Assembly (NCBI RefSeq): GCF_009765785.1
Contig: NZ_LMUT01000016.1
Span: 132,212 to 196,211, forward strand
Direction: 5' to 3'
Source of the DNA: Granulicella sp. L46
Lineage (GTDB): Bacteria > Acidobacteriota > Terriglobia > Terriglobales > Acidobacteriaceae
Length of the DNA: 64,000 nt
Shown: piece by piece, positions 50,917 to 60,115 of the stretch
Position numbering within the stretch: the first letter of the stretch is position 1
Layout: the number at the start of each line of letters is the position of its first letter
Translations under genes and position numbers: made by a program
The notes under the pieces: generated by a model
Databases searched by the model: none
Told to the model about the DNA's origin: nothing
The model's input: the letters and a program-made list of their open reading frames with translations, nothing else

Positions 50917-53900
50917 GTGGCCCCGGAGCGGGATCAAGTGGCTGGACGCAAACTGACACCAGGGAAGACGAGAATATCGCCGGGTCGGCGGAGCGGTGCA
51001 TCTGCCGCCAGCAGCAGCGATGTGCTCGATCTTTTCCATCCGATCACCGCCGAATGGTTTCGTGCGGTTTTTGATGACGCCACTGCGCCGCAGAGGGAAG
51101 GCTGGCCCGCGATCTCACGCGGGGAGTCCACGCTTATCCTCGCGCCCACCGGCACAGGCAAGACGCTGACGGCCTTCCTCTGGTGTCTCGACAAGCTTAT
51201 GCTGCGCGAGCCCGCGACGGGGAAGGGATGCCGCATCCTCTATATTTCGCCGCTCAAGGCGCTGGCTGTTGATGTGGAGCGGAATCTTCGCTCGCCGCTT
51301 GCGGGCATCGCAAATATGGCGCAACGCAAAGGTGTCCCGGTGCACATGCCGGAGATCAGTGTCCGTACCGGCGACACGTCTCCGAAAGATCGCGCGCGCT
51401 TTAGGAATCACCCTGGCGAGATTTTGATCACCACGCCTGAGTCTCTTTACCTTCTGCTGACCTCGGACGCGGGAGAAGCGCTTCGCTCGGTCGAGACAGT
51501 TATTATCGACGAGATCCATGCGCTAGTGCCGACGAAGCGAGGTGCGCACATGGCGCTCTCGCTCGAACGGCTGGAGGCGCTCGCGGGTCGACCGATTCAG
51601 CGCATCGGGTTGAGCGCGACCCAGCGCCCTCTGGAAGAAGTCGCTCGTTTTCTCACGGGAGCGGTCGGAGTCGGCACTGAGCTGACGGGCGAGAGACTCG
51701 CGATCGAGAGCGAGAGCGAGATCACCGTGGATGGGGTTTTGAAGGAAGACGAGGGAGGCGATGGGCGGCTGGTAAAGGGAGAAGTTGCCGGGCCGCGCTA
51801 TCGTCCCGTGACGATCGTGAATGCGGGCACGCGTAAGACGCTGGAGTTGAGGGTTGAAGTCCCAGTGGAAGATATGGCAAAGCTCGGGGAGATCGACGAG
51901 CTGCCCAGCGGGCCGGCTTCGCAAGGCCCCAAGCGCACCAGCATCTGGCAGAGCATCCATCCACGTCTACTCGAGATCGTTCGCGGGCGGACCTCGACAT
52001 TGATCTTTGTGAATGCGCGTCGTGTGGCTGAGCGGCTTGCCGGCGCATTGAACGAGCTTGCCGGCGAGCCCATTGCACGGGCGCATCATGGATCGCTGGC
52101 AGCGGCGCAGCGCAGTGAAATCGAGGAGATGCTGAAGGCAGGCAAGATCAAGGCACTCGTTTGTACGTCGTCGCTCGAGCTTGGTATCGATATGGGCGCG
52201 GTAGATCTGGTTGTCCAGATTGAGGCGCCGCCGAGTGTCGCCAGCGGCATGCAGCGCATCGGACGCGCGGGTCACCAGGTGGGCGCGCCGTCAACAGGCA
52301 TCATCTTTCCGAAGTATCGCGCGGACCTGGTGGCCTGCGCCGCAGTCACGCAGGCGATGCACGAAGGCCACGTGGAGTCGACGCGTTTTTTACGTAATCC
52401 GCTCGACGTACTGGCGCAGCAGATGGTTGCCGTCATCGCGCAGCCCCCGCTTCCCGCAGCTGAGGTCGAACGTCGCCGCAAACGCAAGGCAAGCGAGGAA
52501 GAAGAAGCGCCTGGAATTTCCTACGAGGCTCTCCTCGGACTCGTGCGCAGTGCCGCTCCCTTCGCGGGATTGAGCGTTGCGGTATTTGATGGCGTGTTGG
52601 ACATGCTTGCTGGCCGCTATCCCTCTGACGAGTTCGCCGAACTACGTCCGCGTGTCACATGGGACCGCACGCGCAATTGGATTACGCCGCGCCAAGGTGT
52701 GAAGCGCATCGCTATCCTGAACGGCGGGACGATTCCGGATCGCGGCCTGTATGGCGTGTTTCTGAGCGGATCCAGCAAGCCACTGCGTGTAGGCGAGCTG
52801 GACGAAGAGATGGTCTTCGAAGCGCGCGCCGGCGAGACCTTCGTGCTCGGCGCATCAACCTGGCGGATCGACGAGATCACGCACGACCGCATGCTTGTAA
52901 GCCCCGCACCCGGCGAGCCCGGAAAGATGCCGTTCTGGCATGGAGACCGGCCAGGCAGGCCGATTGAGTTCGGCCGCCGCATCGGCGCGCTCATGCGCGA
53001 ACTGCGCGGGATGCCTCGGAGCGCCGCGATCGCAAAACTCACTAGGGACCACGATCTCGATCCGCAGGCTGCAGAGAATGTGTTGCGCTTTCTTGTCGAC
53101 CAGGAACTGGCGACTACCGAAGTGCCGGATGATCGCACGATCGTAATCGAACGCGTGCGCGACGAGCTTGGCGATTGGCGAGTGTGCGTTCTTACGCCGC
53201 TCGGCAGCCGCATCCACGCGCCCTGGGCGATGGCTGCAACTGCCAGGCTGAAGGTTGCCGGGTTCGACGTCGAAACGATGTGGAGCGAAGATGGATTCGT
53301 TCTTCGCTTTCCCGAAACCGACGCGCCACCGGAGATCGACTCCCTGCTGATGGGTTCGGAAGAGGCCGCACAGCTCGTCATGCAGCAACTGGGTTCTACG
53401 GCGCTATTTGCGGCGAAATTTCGCGAAGCCGCCTCCCGCGCGTTACTTCTGCCGCGCCGACGCGCCGACGGCCGCACGCCGCTGTGGCAGCAGCGCAAGC
53501 GTGCCTACGATCTGCTGAGCGTCGCTTCGCGCTATGCCAGCTTTCCCATATTGCTTGAGGCCTATCGCGAGTGTCTCCGCGATGTTTTCGACATGCCTGC
53601 TCTGATGGAAACACTTCGTGCCATCGCCAGCCGTTCCATCCGCGTTCATGTCACTGACTCCCGAACCCCGTCACCCTTCGCCGCGTCGCTGCTCTTTAGC
53701 TATGTGGCGAACTACATCTATGACGGCGATGCGCCCCTCGCCGAACGCCGCGCGCAAGCTCTGAGTATCGACCAAGAACAGCTGCGTGAGCTGCTCGGGG
53801 ATGCCGACTTGCGTGAGCTACTCGACGTCGGCGCCATCGAGGAAGTTGAAGAGCAACTGCAGTGCGTCGTCGATGCCTACAAGGCGCGGTCGATGGATGG

Positions 53901-55734
53901 CGTACACGATCTCCTGCTGCGGCTTGGGAATATGACGCGCGCAGAAATCGCAATACGCAGCACAAGCAAGGACGTAGCCGCCAGCGTCGACCGACTTATC
54001 AAAGCCCGTCGAGCGCTGGAGTTGATGGTCGCGGGCGAAAAGCGGGTGATGGCCGTCGAAGACGCAGCACGCGTGCGAGATGCGCTTGGCGTTCCGCTCC
54101 CGCCTGGCCTTCCTACGGCATTTCTCGAACCCGCTCCCGATGCATTGCTCGATATAGTTCGTCGTTATGCCCGCACGCACGGTCCGTTCACCACGAATGA
54201 TCTCGCTCAGCGATATTCGCTTCCAAAGGCTTCTGTGGAAGCCACGTTACAGCGTCTCGTCGGCATGGGCCGCGTTGCAGAAGGTGGATTTCGTCCTGGC
54301 GGCGTCAATCGCGAATGGATTGACGCCGAGGTGCTGCGCTCCGTCCGCCGCAAGTCCCTCGCGAAGCTGCGCAAAGAAGTCGAGCCGGTCGAGCAGCGCA
54401 CCCTGGCGCGACTATTTACGCGCTGGCAGGGAGTCATGCAGCCTCGTCGCGGACTGGACGCGTTGCTGGACGTTATCGAAAACCTACAGGGCGCGCCGCT
54501 TCCTGCGAGCCTACTTGAGAGAGAGATCCTGCCCGCACGCATCGTGGAGTATAAATCTGCCGATCTTGATACATTGATTGCCGCTGGCGAAGTGGTCTGG
54601 GTTGGTTTGGATCCGCTGGGGGAGCGCGATGGGAGGGTAGGGCTCTACCTGGCCGAAAAGCTACCGTTGCTTTGGCCGATGAAACCAGGCGGGAGCGAAG
54701 AGCCTCTGAGCGAGCGGGAGCAGACGATCGTTGCGTATTTGCAACGCAACGGAGCCTCGTTCTTTCAACCGCTGCACGATGGTATCGGCGGCGGATATCC
54801 GGGCGAGACGCTGGAGGCTCTCTGGTCATTGGTGTGGCGGGGCTTGCTTACCAACGACGCGCTGCACGCGTTGCGCGCCTACTGCGAGAAGCCGGCGGGT
54901 ACGGGGCACAATGCAAGGCCTGCGCGACGGGTACACAATCAGAGCAGCTTTCGCAGCCGCCGCACAACGCCACCGACAGGACAGGGCCGGTGGAGCTTGA
55001 ATGTCGTGGCCTTCGATACCACGCGCGATACCCCAGCCGGGCAGACTGCGTGGAGTCATGCGATTGCGCAACAGTTGCTGACGCGGTACGGCGTTGTGTT
55101 TCGTGAGACGGCGCATGCGGAGAATCTTCCCGGCGGATTTTCTGCGGTGTACGACGTACTGAAGGCATTGGAAGAGAGTGGCCGGGTTCGTCGGGGGTAC
55201 TTTGCGGCCGCTCTTGGGGCGACGCAGTTTGCGATGCCTGCGGCTGTCGATCTGCTGCGCTCGCTGCGGATCACGCAGCAGGAGCAGAGCGAAGTGGTGA
55301 TGCTGGCCGCGACGGATCCGGCGAACCCGTATGGGTCGCTGCTGCGCTGGCCGACGGCGCCTGAAGAAGGTTCGTCGCTTACGCGCAGCGTCGGCGCGCG
55401 CGTCGCTCTCGTCGATGGTGCTCTCGCGGCATATATCCGGCGTGGGAATCCAAACCTACAAGTCTTGCTGCCCGAAGAAGAACCTCAGCGTTCGCAGACG
55501 GCGCGAGCACTCGCCGAGTTCCTTGTGCAGCATGTTCAACGTGGAGATAACCCCGAAGGCCGCGGACGCACCAGCATGTTGATTACCCAGGTAAACGGCG
55601 TTCCTGTCGCCGAGCATCCGCTTGCCCGCTTCCTGCTCGATGCAGGCTTCCAGGCAGCTCCACTCGGTTTTAACGTGCGGCGCAATCTGCCTTCGCTTCC
55701 AGGTCGCGCCGCAGAAGCGAGGCCGGATGCCTGA
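50917..55734 (+). CDS. lhr: Large DEAD/H-box helicase Lhr
   Basis: 1605 residues from a GTG at 50917; the start is uncertain because further in-frame GTGs follow and the first 35 residues look like a non-conserved basic leader. Superfamily 2 motifs: Q-motif region TAPQREGWPAI, Walker A APTGTGKT (GTGKT at 79-83), motif Ia ISPLKALAVD, DEIH box (198-201), SAT motif GLSATQRP and motif VI QRIGRAGHQVG. A winged-helix/beta-barrel Lhr core and a long C-terminal domain follow, as in full-length bacterial Lhr (about 1500 residues). Lhr is a 3'-5' ATP-dependent helicase linked to DNA repair. It overlaps the Nei-type glycosylase gene by 8 bases. Confidence 0.92.
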   Translation: MAPERDQVAGRKLTPGKTRISPGRRSGASAASSSDVLDLFHPITAEWFRAVFDDATAPQREGWPAISRGESTLILAPTGTGKTLTAFLWCLDKLMLREPATGKGCRILYISPLKALAVDVERNLRSPLAGIANMAQRKGVPVHMPEISVRTGDTSPKDRARFRNHPGEILITTPESLYLLLTSDAGEALRSVETVIIDEIHALVPTKRGAHMALSLERLEALAGRPIQRIGLSATQRPLEEVARFLTGAVGVGTELTGERLAIESESEITVDGVLKEDEGGDGRLVKGEVAGPRYRPVTIVNAGTRKTLELRVEVPVEDMAKLGEIDELPSGPASQGPKRTSIWQSIHPRLLEIVRGRTSTLIFVNARRVAERLAGALNELAGEPIARAHHGSLAAAQRSEIEEMLKAGKIKALVCTSSLELGIDMGAVDLVVQIEAPPSVASGMQRIGRAGHQVGAPSTGIIFPKYRADLVACAAVTQAMHEGHVESTRFLRNPLDVLAQQMVAVIAQPPLPAAEVERRRKRKASEEEEAPGISYEALLGLVRSAAPFAGLSVAVFDGVLDMLAGRYPSDEFAELRPRVTWDRTRNWITPRQGVKRIAILNGGTIPDRGLYGVFLSGSSKPLRVGELDEEMVFEARAGETFVLGASTWRIDEITHDRMLVSPAPGEPGKMPFWHGDRPGRPIEFGRRIGALMRELRGMPRSAAIAKLTRDHDLDPQAAENVLRFLVDQELATTEVPDDRTIVIERVRDELGDWRVCVLTPLGSRIHAPWAMAATARLKVAGFDVETMWSEDGFVLRFPETDAPPEIDSLLMGSEEAAQLVMQQLGSTALFAAKFREAASRALLLPRRRADGRTPLWQQRKRAYDLLSVASRYASFPILLEAYRECLRDVFDMPALMETLRAIASRSIRVHVTDSRTPSPFAASLLFSYVANYIYDGDAPLAERRAQALSIDQEQLRELLGDADLRELLDVGAIEEVEEQLQCVVDAYKARSMDGVHDLLLRLGNMTRAEIAIRSTSKDVAASVDRLIKARRALELMVAGEKRVMAVEDAARVRDALGVPLPPGLPTAFLEPAPDALLDIVRRYARTHGPFTTNDLAQRYSLPKASVEATLQRLVGMGRVAEGGFRPGGVNREWIDAEVLRSVRRKSLAKLRKEVEPVEQRTLARLFTRWQGVMQPRRGLDALLDVIENLQGAPLPASLLEREILPARIVEYKSADLDTLIAAGEVVWVGLDPLGERDGRVGLYLAEKLPLLWPMKPGGSEEPLSEREQTIVAYLQRNGASFFQPLHDGIGGGYPGETLEALWSLVWRGLLTNDALHALRAYCEKPAGTGHNARPARRVHNQSSFRSRRTTPPTGQGRWSLNVVAFDTTRDTPAGQTAWSHAIAQQLLTRYGVVFRETAHAENLPGGFSAVYDVLKALEESGRVRRGYFAAALGATQFAMPAAVDLLRSLRITQQEQSEVVMLAATDPANPYGSLLRWPTAPEEGSSLTRSVGARVALVDGALAAYIRRGNPNLQVLLPEEEPQRSQTARALAEFLVQHVQRGDNPEGRGRTSMLITQVNGVPVAEHPLARFLLDAGFQAAPLGFNVRRNLPSLPGRAAEARPDA

Positions 55735-56629
55735 AGGCGACACGATTTACCGGGCGGCCCGCGCTCTTCAGAGAGCTCTTGGCAGCAAGGTCGTCACCGC
55801 GTTTGAAACGGGTTTGGCGAAACTTGCGCGCGTCAACGATGACTCGCCGTTGGTTGGCCGCACCGTCGAGAAGGTGGAAGCTCGTGGCAAATGGTGCCTC
55901 ATCTTCTTGTCGGGCGACTTAATTCTCGTCACGCACATGCTCATGAACGGTACGTGGCACATCTATAGGACCGGCGAGAAGTGGTGGCAGCCAAAGAACC
56001 GGATGCGCGTGGCCATCAGCTGCGGCGACTATCAGGCCGTTGCGTTCAATGTCCCAATTGCCGAGTTTCATACGGCTCGCTCACTTGAACGCAACTCGCA
56101 GATCCCCAGACTCGGCCCGGATGTGTTGGCTGACGAGTTCTCCATCGAAGCGGGCGTTCAGGTACTGCTTCAACGCGCTGCTTCCCATCCCGCGGACGAG
56201 ATCGCCGTGGTGCTGCTCAATCAAAGGGTACTCGCAGGTCTTGGCAATGTGTACAAGAGCGAAGCCGCCTTTGCTGCCGGTGTAAACCCTTTTCGTCCGA
56301 TGAGCAGCATCACCGAACGCGAAATGCTGGCGATGATTGACGCCTCACACAAATTTATGAAAGCTAACGTGCTCGATGGTTCTGGCAACGAAATTGTCAC
56401 CTATGCCGGGAACCGTCGGACGACACACTTCATGGATTCAAGTGACCGGTTGTGGGTTTACGGACGCCAGGGGAAGGAATGCCGCCGCTGCGGCGCCAGC
56501 ATCCTGATGCGCAAACAGGGCGAACAGGCGCGCTCCACTTACTGGTGCCCGAATTGCCAACCCCGGCATGCGGCTGATGGACAGCAGGACAAAGCTACCG
56601 TTGCATTGCCGACAGTTGCGAAGAGATAA
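55727..56629 (+). CDS. nei: Endonuclease VIII-type DNA glycosylase (Fpg/Nei family)
   Basis: 300 residues from the ATG at 55727, which exposes the catalytic Pro2-Glu3 (MPEGDTIYRAARALQ). The N-terminus matches actinobacterial Nei rather than Fpg. A helix-two-turn-helix region (LLNQRVLAGLGNVYKSEAAF) and a C-terminal zinc finger (CRRCGASIL with YWCPNCQ) are intact. It removes oxidised bases by beta/delta-lyase chemistry. The gene overlaps lhr by 8 bases in another frame, so the pair is translated together. Lhr/Nei pairing is known in mycobacteria; the same pairing here supports a joint repair role. Confidence 0.9.
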   Translation: MPEGDTIYRAARALQRALGSKVVTAFETGLAKLARVNDDSPLVGRTVEKVEARGKWCLIFLSGDLILVTHMLMNGTWHIYRTGEKWWQPKNRMRVAISCGDYQAVAFNVPIAEFHTARSLERNSQIPRLGPDVLADEFSIEAGVQVLLQRAASHPADEIAVVLLNQRVLAGLGNVYKSEAAFAAGVNPFRPMSSITEREMLAMIDASHKFMKANVLDGSGNEIVTYAGNRRTTHFMDSSDRLWVYGRQGKECRRCGASILMRKQGEQARSTYWCPNCQPRHAADGQQDKATVALPTVAKR

Positions 56630-56704
56630 ACTCTTGGGAATATAGAGTCGCGTAGAGCTGCGAGGGAGATTCTTTCAGCATTTGAAATATACGTATTTCT
56701 GGAA

Positions 56705-57457
56705 TTAATAAACATGCGTTCCTGCGGTGATCGGTATCGTTATTCCTTGTATATAGTCCGACGCGGGAGAAAGAAGTAGTTCAATTGCTCCCAACAGATC
56801 AGAAGGCGCCGCGTTCCGTTTTTGAGGATTCGAAGCCGCTTGCATTTGGACAGCCACCTCCGGAAGGTCAGACAGGAACTGCGTTTCAACCATGCTTGGA
56901 GAAATAGCGTTGATCCGTACGTGCGTCGAGTCATACTCCGAAGCTAGCGATCGCATAAGCCCCAGTTGCGCATACTTGACCGTGGTGTACATCGTCATAT
57001 ATTTGGGCGCCACTCCATGCACGTAGCTCGACAGGATAAAAACTACTCTCGCGCCCGGCATCTTTGCCATCTTCGGAAGGAACCGTTGCAGCAGGATCAC
57101 GGCCGACTGCAACTGCACTGCAAGATCGGCCTCGAAGCGCTCCCAGTTAAACTTGGTGAAGCGCTCTGGTGAAGGACGCAGGGCCGGCAAATGTACCATC
57201 GCTGACGGGGTTCCGACCTCGCTGACGATGAGGTCCGCCATCGCCGATACCGAGGTGCTTTGCGTGAAGTCCGCTTCATACAGTCTGAGGCTTTTACCGA
57301 ACTCAGCCTTCAGCGAGCGCAGCTTCTCGCCGGAGCGGTGCGAGTGCGCCAGAACTACCGGGGGATTTGCGCGGCTGAGCAGACTGCGGATTAGCGCGCA
57401 CCCGATGTCCGACGATGCGCCGGTGATGAGAATCGTTTGAGCTATATCAGTTGACAT
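56705..57457 (-). CDS. Short-chain dehydrogenase/reductase, FabG-like
   Basis: 250 residues. Rossmann motif TGASSDIG (13-19) and the catalytic YxxxK at Tyr157-Lys161 (MYTTVKYA), with Ser143/Ser144 in ILSSYVHG. The usual NNAG segment is replaced by VHLPAL. It ends with GITIPITAGTHVY, like FabG-type reductases. It overlaps the MaoC gene by 11 bases as the last gene of the FkbH-ACP-MaoC operon. A beta-ketoacyl-ACP reductase role fits the operon; the exact substrate is unknown. Confidence 0.85.
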   Translation of the reverse strand: MSTDIAQTILITGASSDIGCALIRSLLSRANPPVVLAHSHRSGEKLRSLKAEFGKSLRLYEADFTQSTSVSAMADLIVSEVGTPSAMVHLPALRPSPERFTKFNWERFEADLAVQLQSAVILLQRFLPKMAKMPGARVVFILSSYVHGVAPKYMTMYTTVKYAQLGLMRSLASEYDSTHVRINAISPSMVETQFLSDLPEVAVQMQAASNPQKRNAAPSDLLGAIELLLSPASDYIQGITIPITAGTHVY

Positions 57458-57866
57458 GAAAACCCACTCGTATGGTTGCTTTCGAGACTAGTTTGCGATC
57501 GCCTCGGCGGATCGTAGCCTTGATCTCGACGCGCTTCATGGCTTCGCTCACGAAGACCACCTCGCCCGCCACATGCAACGGGTCACCCGCATGGCACGGC
57601 GAATTGAAGTCAATGTCTATCCCATGCAGCAAAACGTACTTGCCTGGAAGATAGACACCCACCAACTGTGAATACAGGGAAGACGTCAGCATTCCAAAGA
57701 GCACGGGCGACGCAAATCCCGCGCCTTTGGCATACGTTTCATCTACATGCAAGGGGTTCACGTCGCCCGAGATCCTCGCAAACGCCGCCGCATCTTCCGC
57801 GGTGAGCGTAGCGTCGAACTCATGCTTCATGCCGACCGTGACGTCTCCCAGACGATACTCGTTCAT
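57447..57866 (-). CDS. MaoC-like (R)-specific acyl dehydratase/hydratase
   Basis: 139 residues, single hot-dog domain. The hydratase-2 motif is intact: FARISGDVNPLHVDETYAK, with catalytic Asp35 and His40. The rest (GFASPVLFGMLTSSLYSQLV, DIDFNSPCHAGDPLHV) follows R-specific enoyl-CoA hydratases such as PhaJ. Overlaps the ACP gene by 4 bases (ATGA) and the SDR gene by 11 bases. In this operon it probably hydrates or dehydrates a short acyl chain on the dedicated ACP. Confidence 0.87.
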   Translation of the reverse strand: MNEYRLGDVTVGMKHEFDATLTAEDAAAFARISGDVNPLHVDETYAKGAGFASPVLFGMLTSSLYSQLVGVYLPGKYVLLHGIDIDFNSPCHAGDPLHVAGEVVFVSEAMKRVEIKATIRRGDRKLVSKATIRVGFHVN

Positions 57867-58126
57867 TTCGCGGCCAATTTTCTCTGGATTAGCTCGATCA
57901 TGTCGCCGACATCTTTCAGTTCCTGAATCTCATTGAGCGCGAATTTGATCTTGAACTGCTTCTCGATTGTCGTCAACAGATTGATGTGCGCGAGAGAGTC
58001 CCAATCCTCTACGTTACTGGCGTTGGAGGCGCGCGTCAGAATGAGATTAGGTTGATCGAGAATGTCGCGGAAGATTTCCTGCAACTCGGCAAGGATCTCA
58101 TCGCCGTTCTTCGTAATATCAGCCAT
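57863..58126 (-). CDS. Dedicated acyl carrier protein
   Basis: 87 residues from the ATG at 58126, the start that gives an ACP-sized protein; the open frame extends upstream within the FkbH gene. The phosphopantetheine site is Ser44 in DWDSLAHINLL, followed by FKIKFALNEIQELKDVGDMI. Acidic, helical, as in discrete ACPs. It overlaps FkbH by 8 bases upstream and MaoC by 4 bases downstream. Such ACPs act with FkbH proteins as carriers of 3-carbon units and here probably carry the acyl group that the MBOAT transfers. Confidence 0.88.
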   Translation of the reverse strand: MADITKNGDEILAELQEIFRDILDQPNLILTRASNASNVEDWDSLAHINLLTTIEKQFKIKFALNEIQELKDVGDMIELIQRKLAAK

Positions 58127-59906
58127 GTACAAGCTCCAGAATGTGGATGTGCCGGTTGTGTGCGGCGTAAGAGGAAACGTCGAGCGACCAGGCCGACGCG
58201 TTGGTTTCGGGGTCGAGCGAAACCGGCTCAAATCCTAGCTTCTCATAGTGGTCCGCGACCATTCCGTTCTTTTTGGTCGGGAGGTAGAATCCCCTCAGTG
58301 TACGAATGTTCGCGGCCCTGGCGCGGTCGACGAGGACGTCGAGCATCGCCTGCTCCATATCCCGCTTGAGAACGCGGCAGCTCATCAGCCAAAGGTCGAG
58401 CTCCAGTTCGTCGCCTTTCTTGCGACCGAGCACGATGGACACCAGGCCGTTGTCTCCGAAGCGATCGAGCAGCCGTCCATAGATCCCGATGTAGTTGGGG
58501 TCTGCCGAGATCGCATCTATTTCGGTCTGCGTGTAGCGGCGAGTTGTCAGGTTGAACTGGTTTGTCTTGTTGGTCAATTGCGCAATGCGTTCTAAATAAA
58601 CCGGCTTGAACTCAGCAATCTCCGCCTGCATCTGCAGCGAATCCAGGTATTCGCCGTAGTTCGCAAACTGCGCCTCCGACAAGGCTCGCGCCGCATTCGC
58701 CTCATAGAGCGCCGAGCGCGACAAGTCTTCCTTTGACATCGAGATTGGCTCAAAGTACCTGCCTGCATCGATGATGGCAGCGTAGCGCGACACCTCCGCT
58801 CCCACGTCAGGCACGGCAATGCCCCCGATCTGTGCGGCGACGATGGCGCGCTCGGCCGGATTATCGTCTACGAAGACGAAGCTGTCTGTCCCGAGGCTGA
58901 GCTCCTTGGCAATCGCGAGAATGTTCTCGTGCTTCGGCTCCCAGTTCGCCTTGAAGCAGGAGATGTGTTCGAGCTTCAGCACCGAACTCGGGTGCTCGAA
59001 TCCTGATTTGGCCACGTCCTCGTCGTTCTTCGAGCACACGGCAAGCAGCACGCCGCGCCGCTGCAGCGAGAGGCAGTACTCCTGGAACGCTGTGTAGGCC
59101 TCGGCCACCGGCGTCTCGCGCCCGATCTGAATTTTGTCAACGCCATCGTCTCCGATTACGCCACCCCACAACGTGTTGTCTAGGTCGAGCACCAGCACCT
59201 TGCGGCTCTTACCGTAAACCGCGCGCACCAGCGAGGTTAGCGAGCGAGCGATGGCGACACTAGCCTCGGTCGTGGTGAGAATCTTGTAGCTGAAATAGCG
59301 GTCCCAATCGAACCACTGTTCTGTCCCCATGCGTGCCGAGAGGCTATGGATGTCCTGCAGCAGAAGCCGCGAATCCGCCGCAGCGGACCGTGCAAACTCC
59401 ACGTTGAGTGCCATGAAGTAGCGCACCGCGCCGCCACTCGACACGGCATCAAAGTTTCCCAGGATCGCGTAGGGAGGTGTCTCGAAGTTGTTCTGAATAA
59501 TCTGTGCGGCAACGTTTTGCTCGATCGACTTCCATATTTGCTGATACCGTTTTGCCTCTGCCGCGACGTACCCATCAAACTCCTCTTCCGAACAGCTCAC
59601 GGGAGGCACAGACTGCACATTCAGACAGGAGGTGTGGAGATAAACAATGTCTGGCTTGAACGCGATCAGATCGGCCGGATCCTGCACGGCATCCTCGTAA
59701 AAGCGCCCGTACTCCGATTGGTGGAATACAGGCTTGAAGCCGGATTCCAGTAGGAACAACTCGAGCAGGTCGACTACCTCATTCGTCGTCGTTCCGCCGA
59801 GCACGGCGATCCGGAGTGGCTGCAATCCTTCCACCGCGGATAGTTGACGACGCAGGCCCAGGCGCTTCCGGAACAGTTCGTCGACAGCGTATTGGTCGAG
59901 GTTCAT
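58119..59906 (-). CDS. FkbH-like HAD-IIIC protein with N-terminal SGNH-like and C-terminal GNAT regions
   Basis: 595 residues. The N-terminal part (about 30-215) resembles the FkbH/SGNH-type segment (IAVLGGTTTNEVVDLLELFL). The HAD catalytic motif DLDNTLWGG has Asp241 and Asp243, with FVFVDDNPAERAIV as a later HAD motif; a GNAT acetyltransferase-like domain ends the protein (about 440-595). FkbH proteins take 1,3-bisphosphoglycerate, dephosphorylate it and load a glyceryl unit on an ACP. It is first in the FkbH-ACP-MaoC-SDR operon and overlaps the ACP gene by 8 bases. A glyceryl or other hydroxyacyl load is therefore likely but not proven. Confidence 0.87.
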   Translation of the reverse strand: MNLDQYAVDELFRKRLGLRRQLSAVEGLQPLRIAVLGGTTTNEVVDLLELFLLESGFKPVFHQSEYGRFYEDAVQDPADLIAFKPDIVYLHTSCLNVQSVPPVSCSEEEFDGYVAAEAKRYQQIWKSIEQNVAAQIIQNNFETPPYAILGNFDAVSSGGAVRYFMALNVEFARSAAADSRLLLQDIHSLSARMGTEQWFDWDRYFSYKILTTTEASVAIARSLTSLVRAVYGKSRKVLVLDLDNTLWGGVIGDDGVDKIQIGRETPVAEAYTAFQEYCLSLQRRGVLLAVCSKNDEDVAKSGFEHPSSVLKLEHISCFKANWEPKHENILAIAKELSLGTDSFVFVDDNPAERAIVAAQIGGIAVPDVGAEVSRYAAIIDAGRYFEPISMSKEDLSRSALYEANAARALSEAQFANYGEYLDSLQMQAEIAEFKPVYLERIAQLTNKTNQFNLTTRRYTQTEIDAISADPNYIGIYGRLLDRFGDNGLVSIVLGRKKGDELELDLWLMSCRVLKRDMEQAMLDVLVDRARAANIRTLRGFYLPTKKNGMVADHYEKLGFEPVSLDPETNASAWSLDVSSYAAHNRHIHILELVHG

Positions 59907-59985
59907 GGTGGCGGCTCAAGATCATTTTATCGCACGCCGAAGGTCACCCCCTAGCCTACTAGACTTAGATCTCAGCTGATCGCAA

Positions 59986-60024
59986 GCGGTCTGTCGCCAT
60001 CGCCTTGTGACGACGACAGACCGC
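59986..60024. promoter_or_regulatory. Inverted repeat in the FkbH/SGNH divergent region
   Basis: Perfect 11-bp arms GCGGTCTGTCG (59986-59996) and CGACAGACCGC (60014-60024) separated by 17 bases. It overlaps the -35 side of the plus-strand promoter at 60005-60035, so it may be an operator. No regulator gene is adjacent. Confidence 0.5.
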
Positions 60025-60035
60025 GCTTATATAAT
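60005..60035 (+). promoter_or_regulatory. Promoter of the SGNH-MBOAT operon
   Basis: Perfect -10 TATAAT at 60030-60035; the best -35 is TTGTGA at 60005-60010 with a 19-base spacer. The predicted start near 60042 gives a leader of about 74 bases to the ATG at 60116. Confidence 0.55.
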
Positions 60036-60115
60036 TGGATTGCCAGCTAAAACGAAAGCCTTGATACCTTGCGCTGAAGAGGCGTTGACCATACAGCCTT
60101 CTCCCCCGGAGCTAG

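Noticed and set aside
56684-56699. GAAATA/TATTTC hairpin between nei and the SDR gene
   Set aside because: AT-rich 6-bp stem with no T-tract; too weak to call a terminator.
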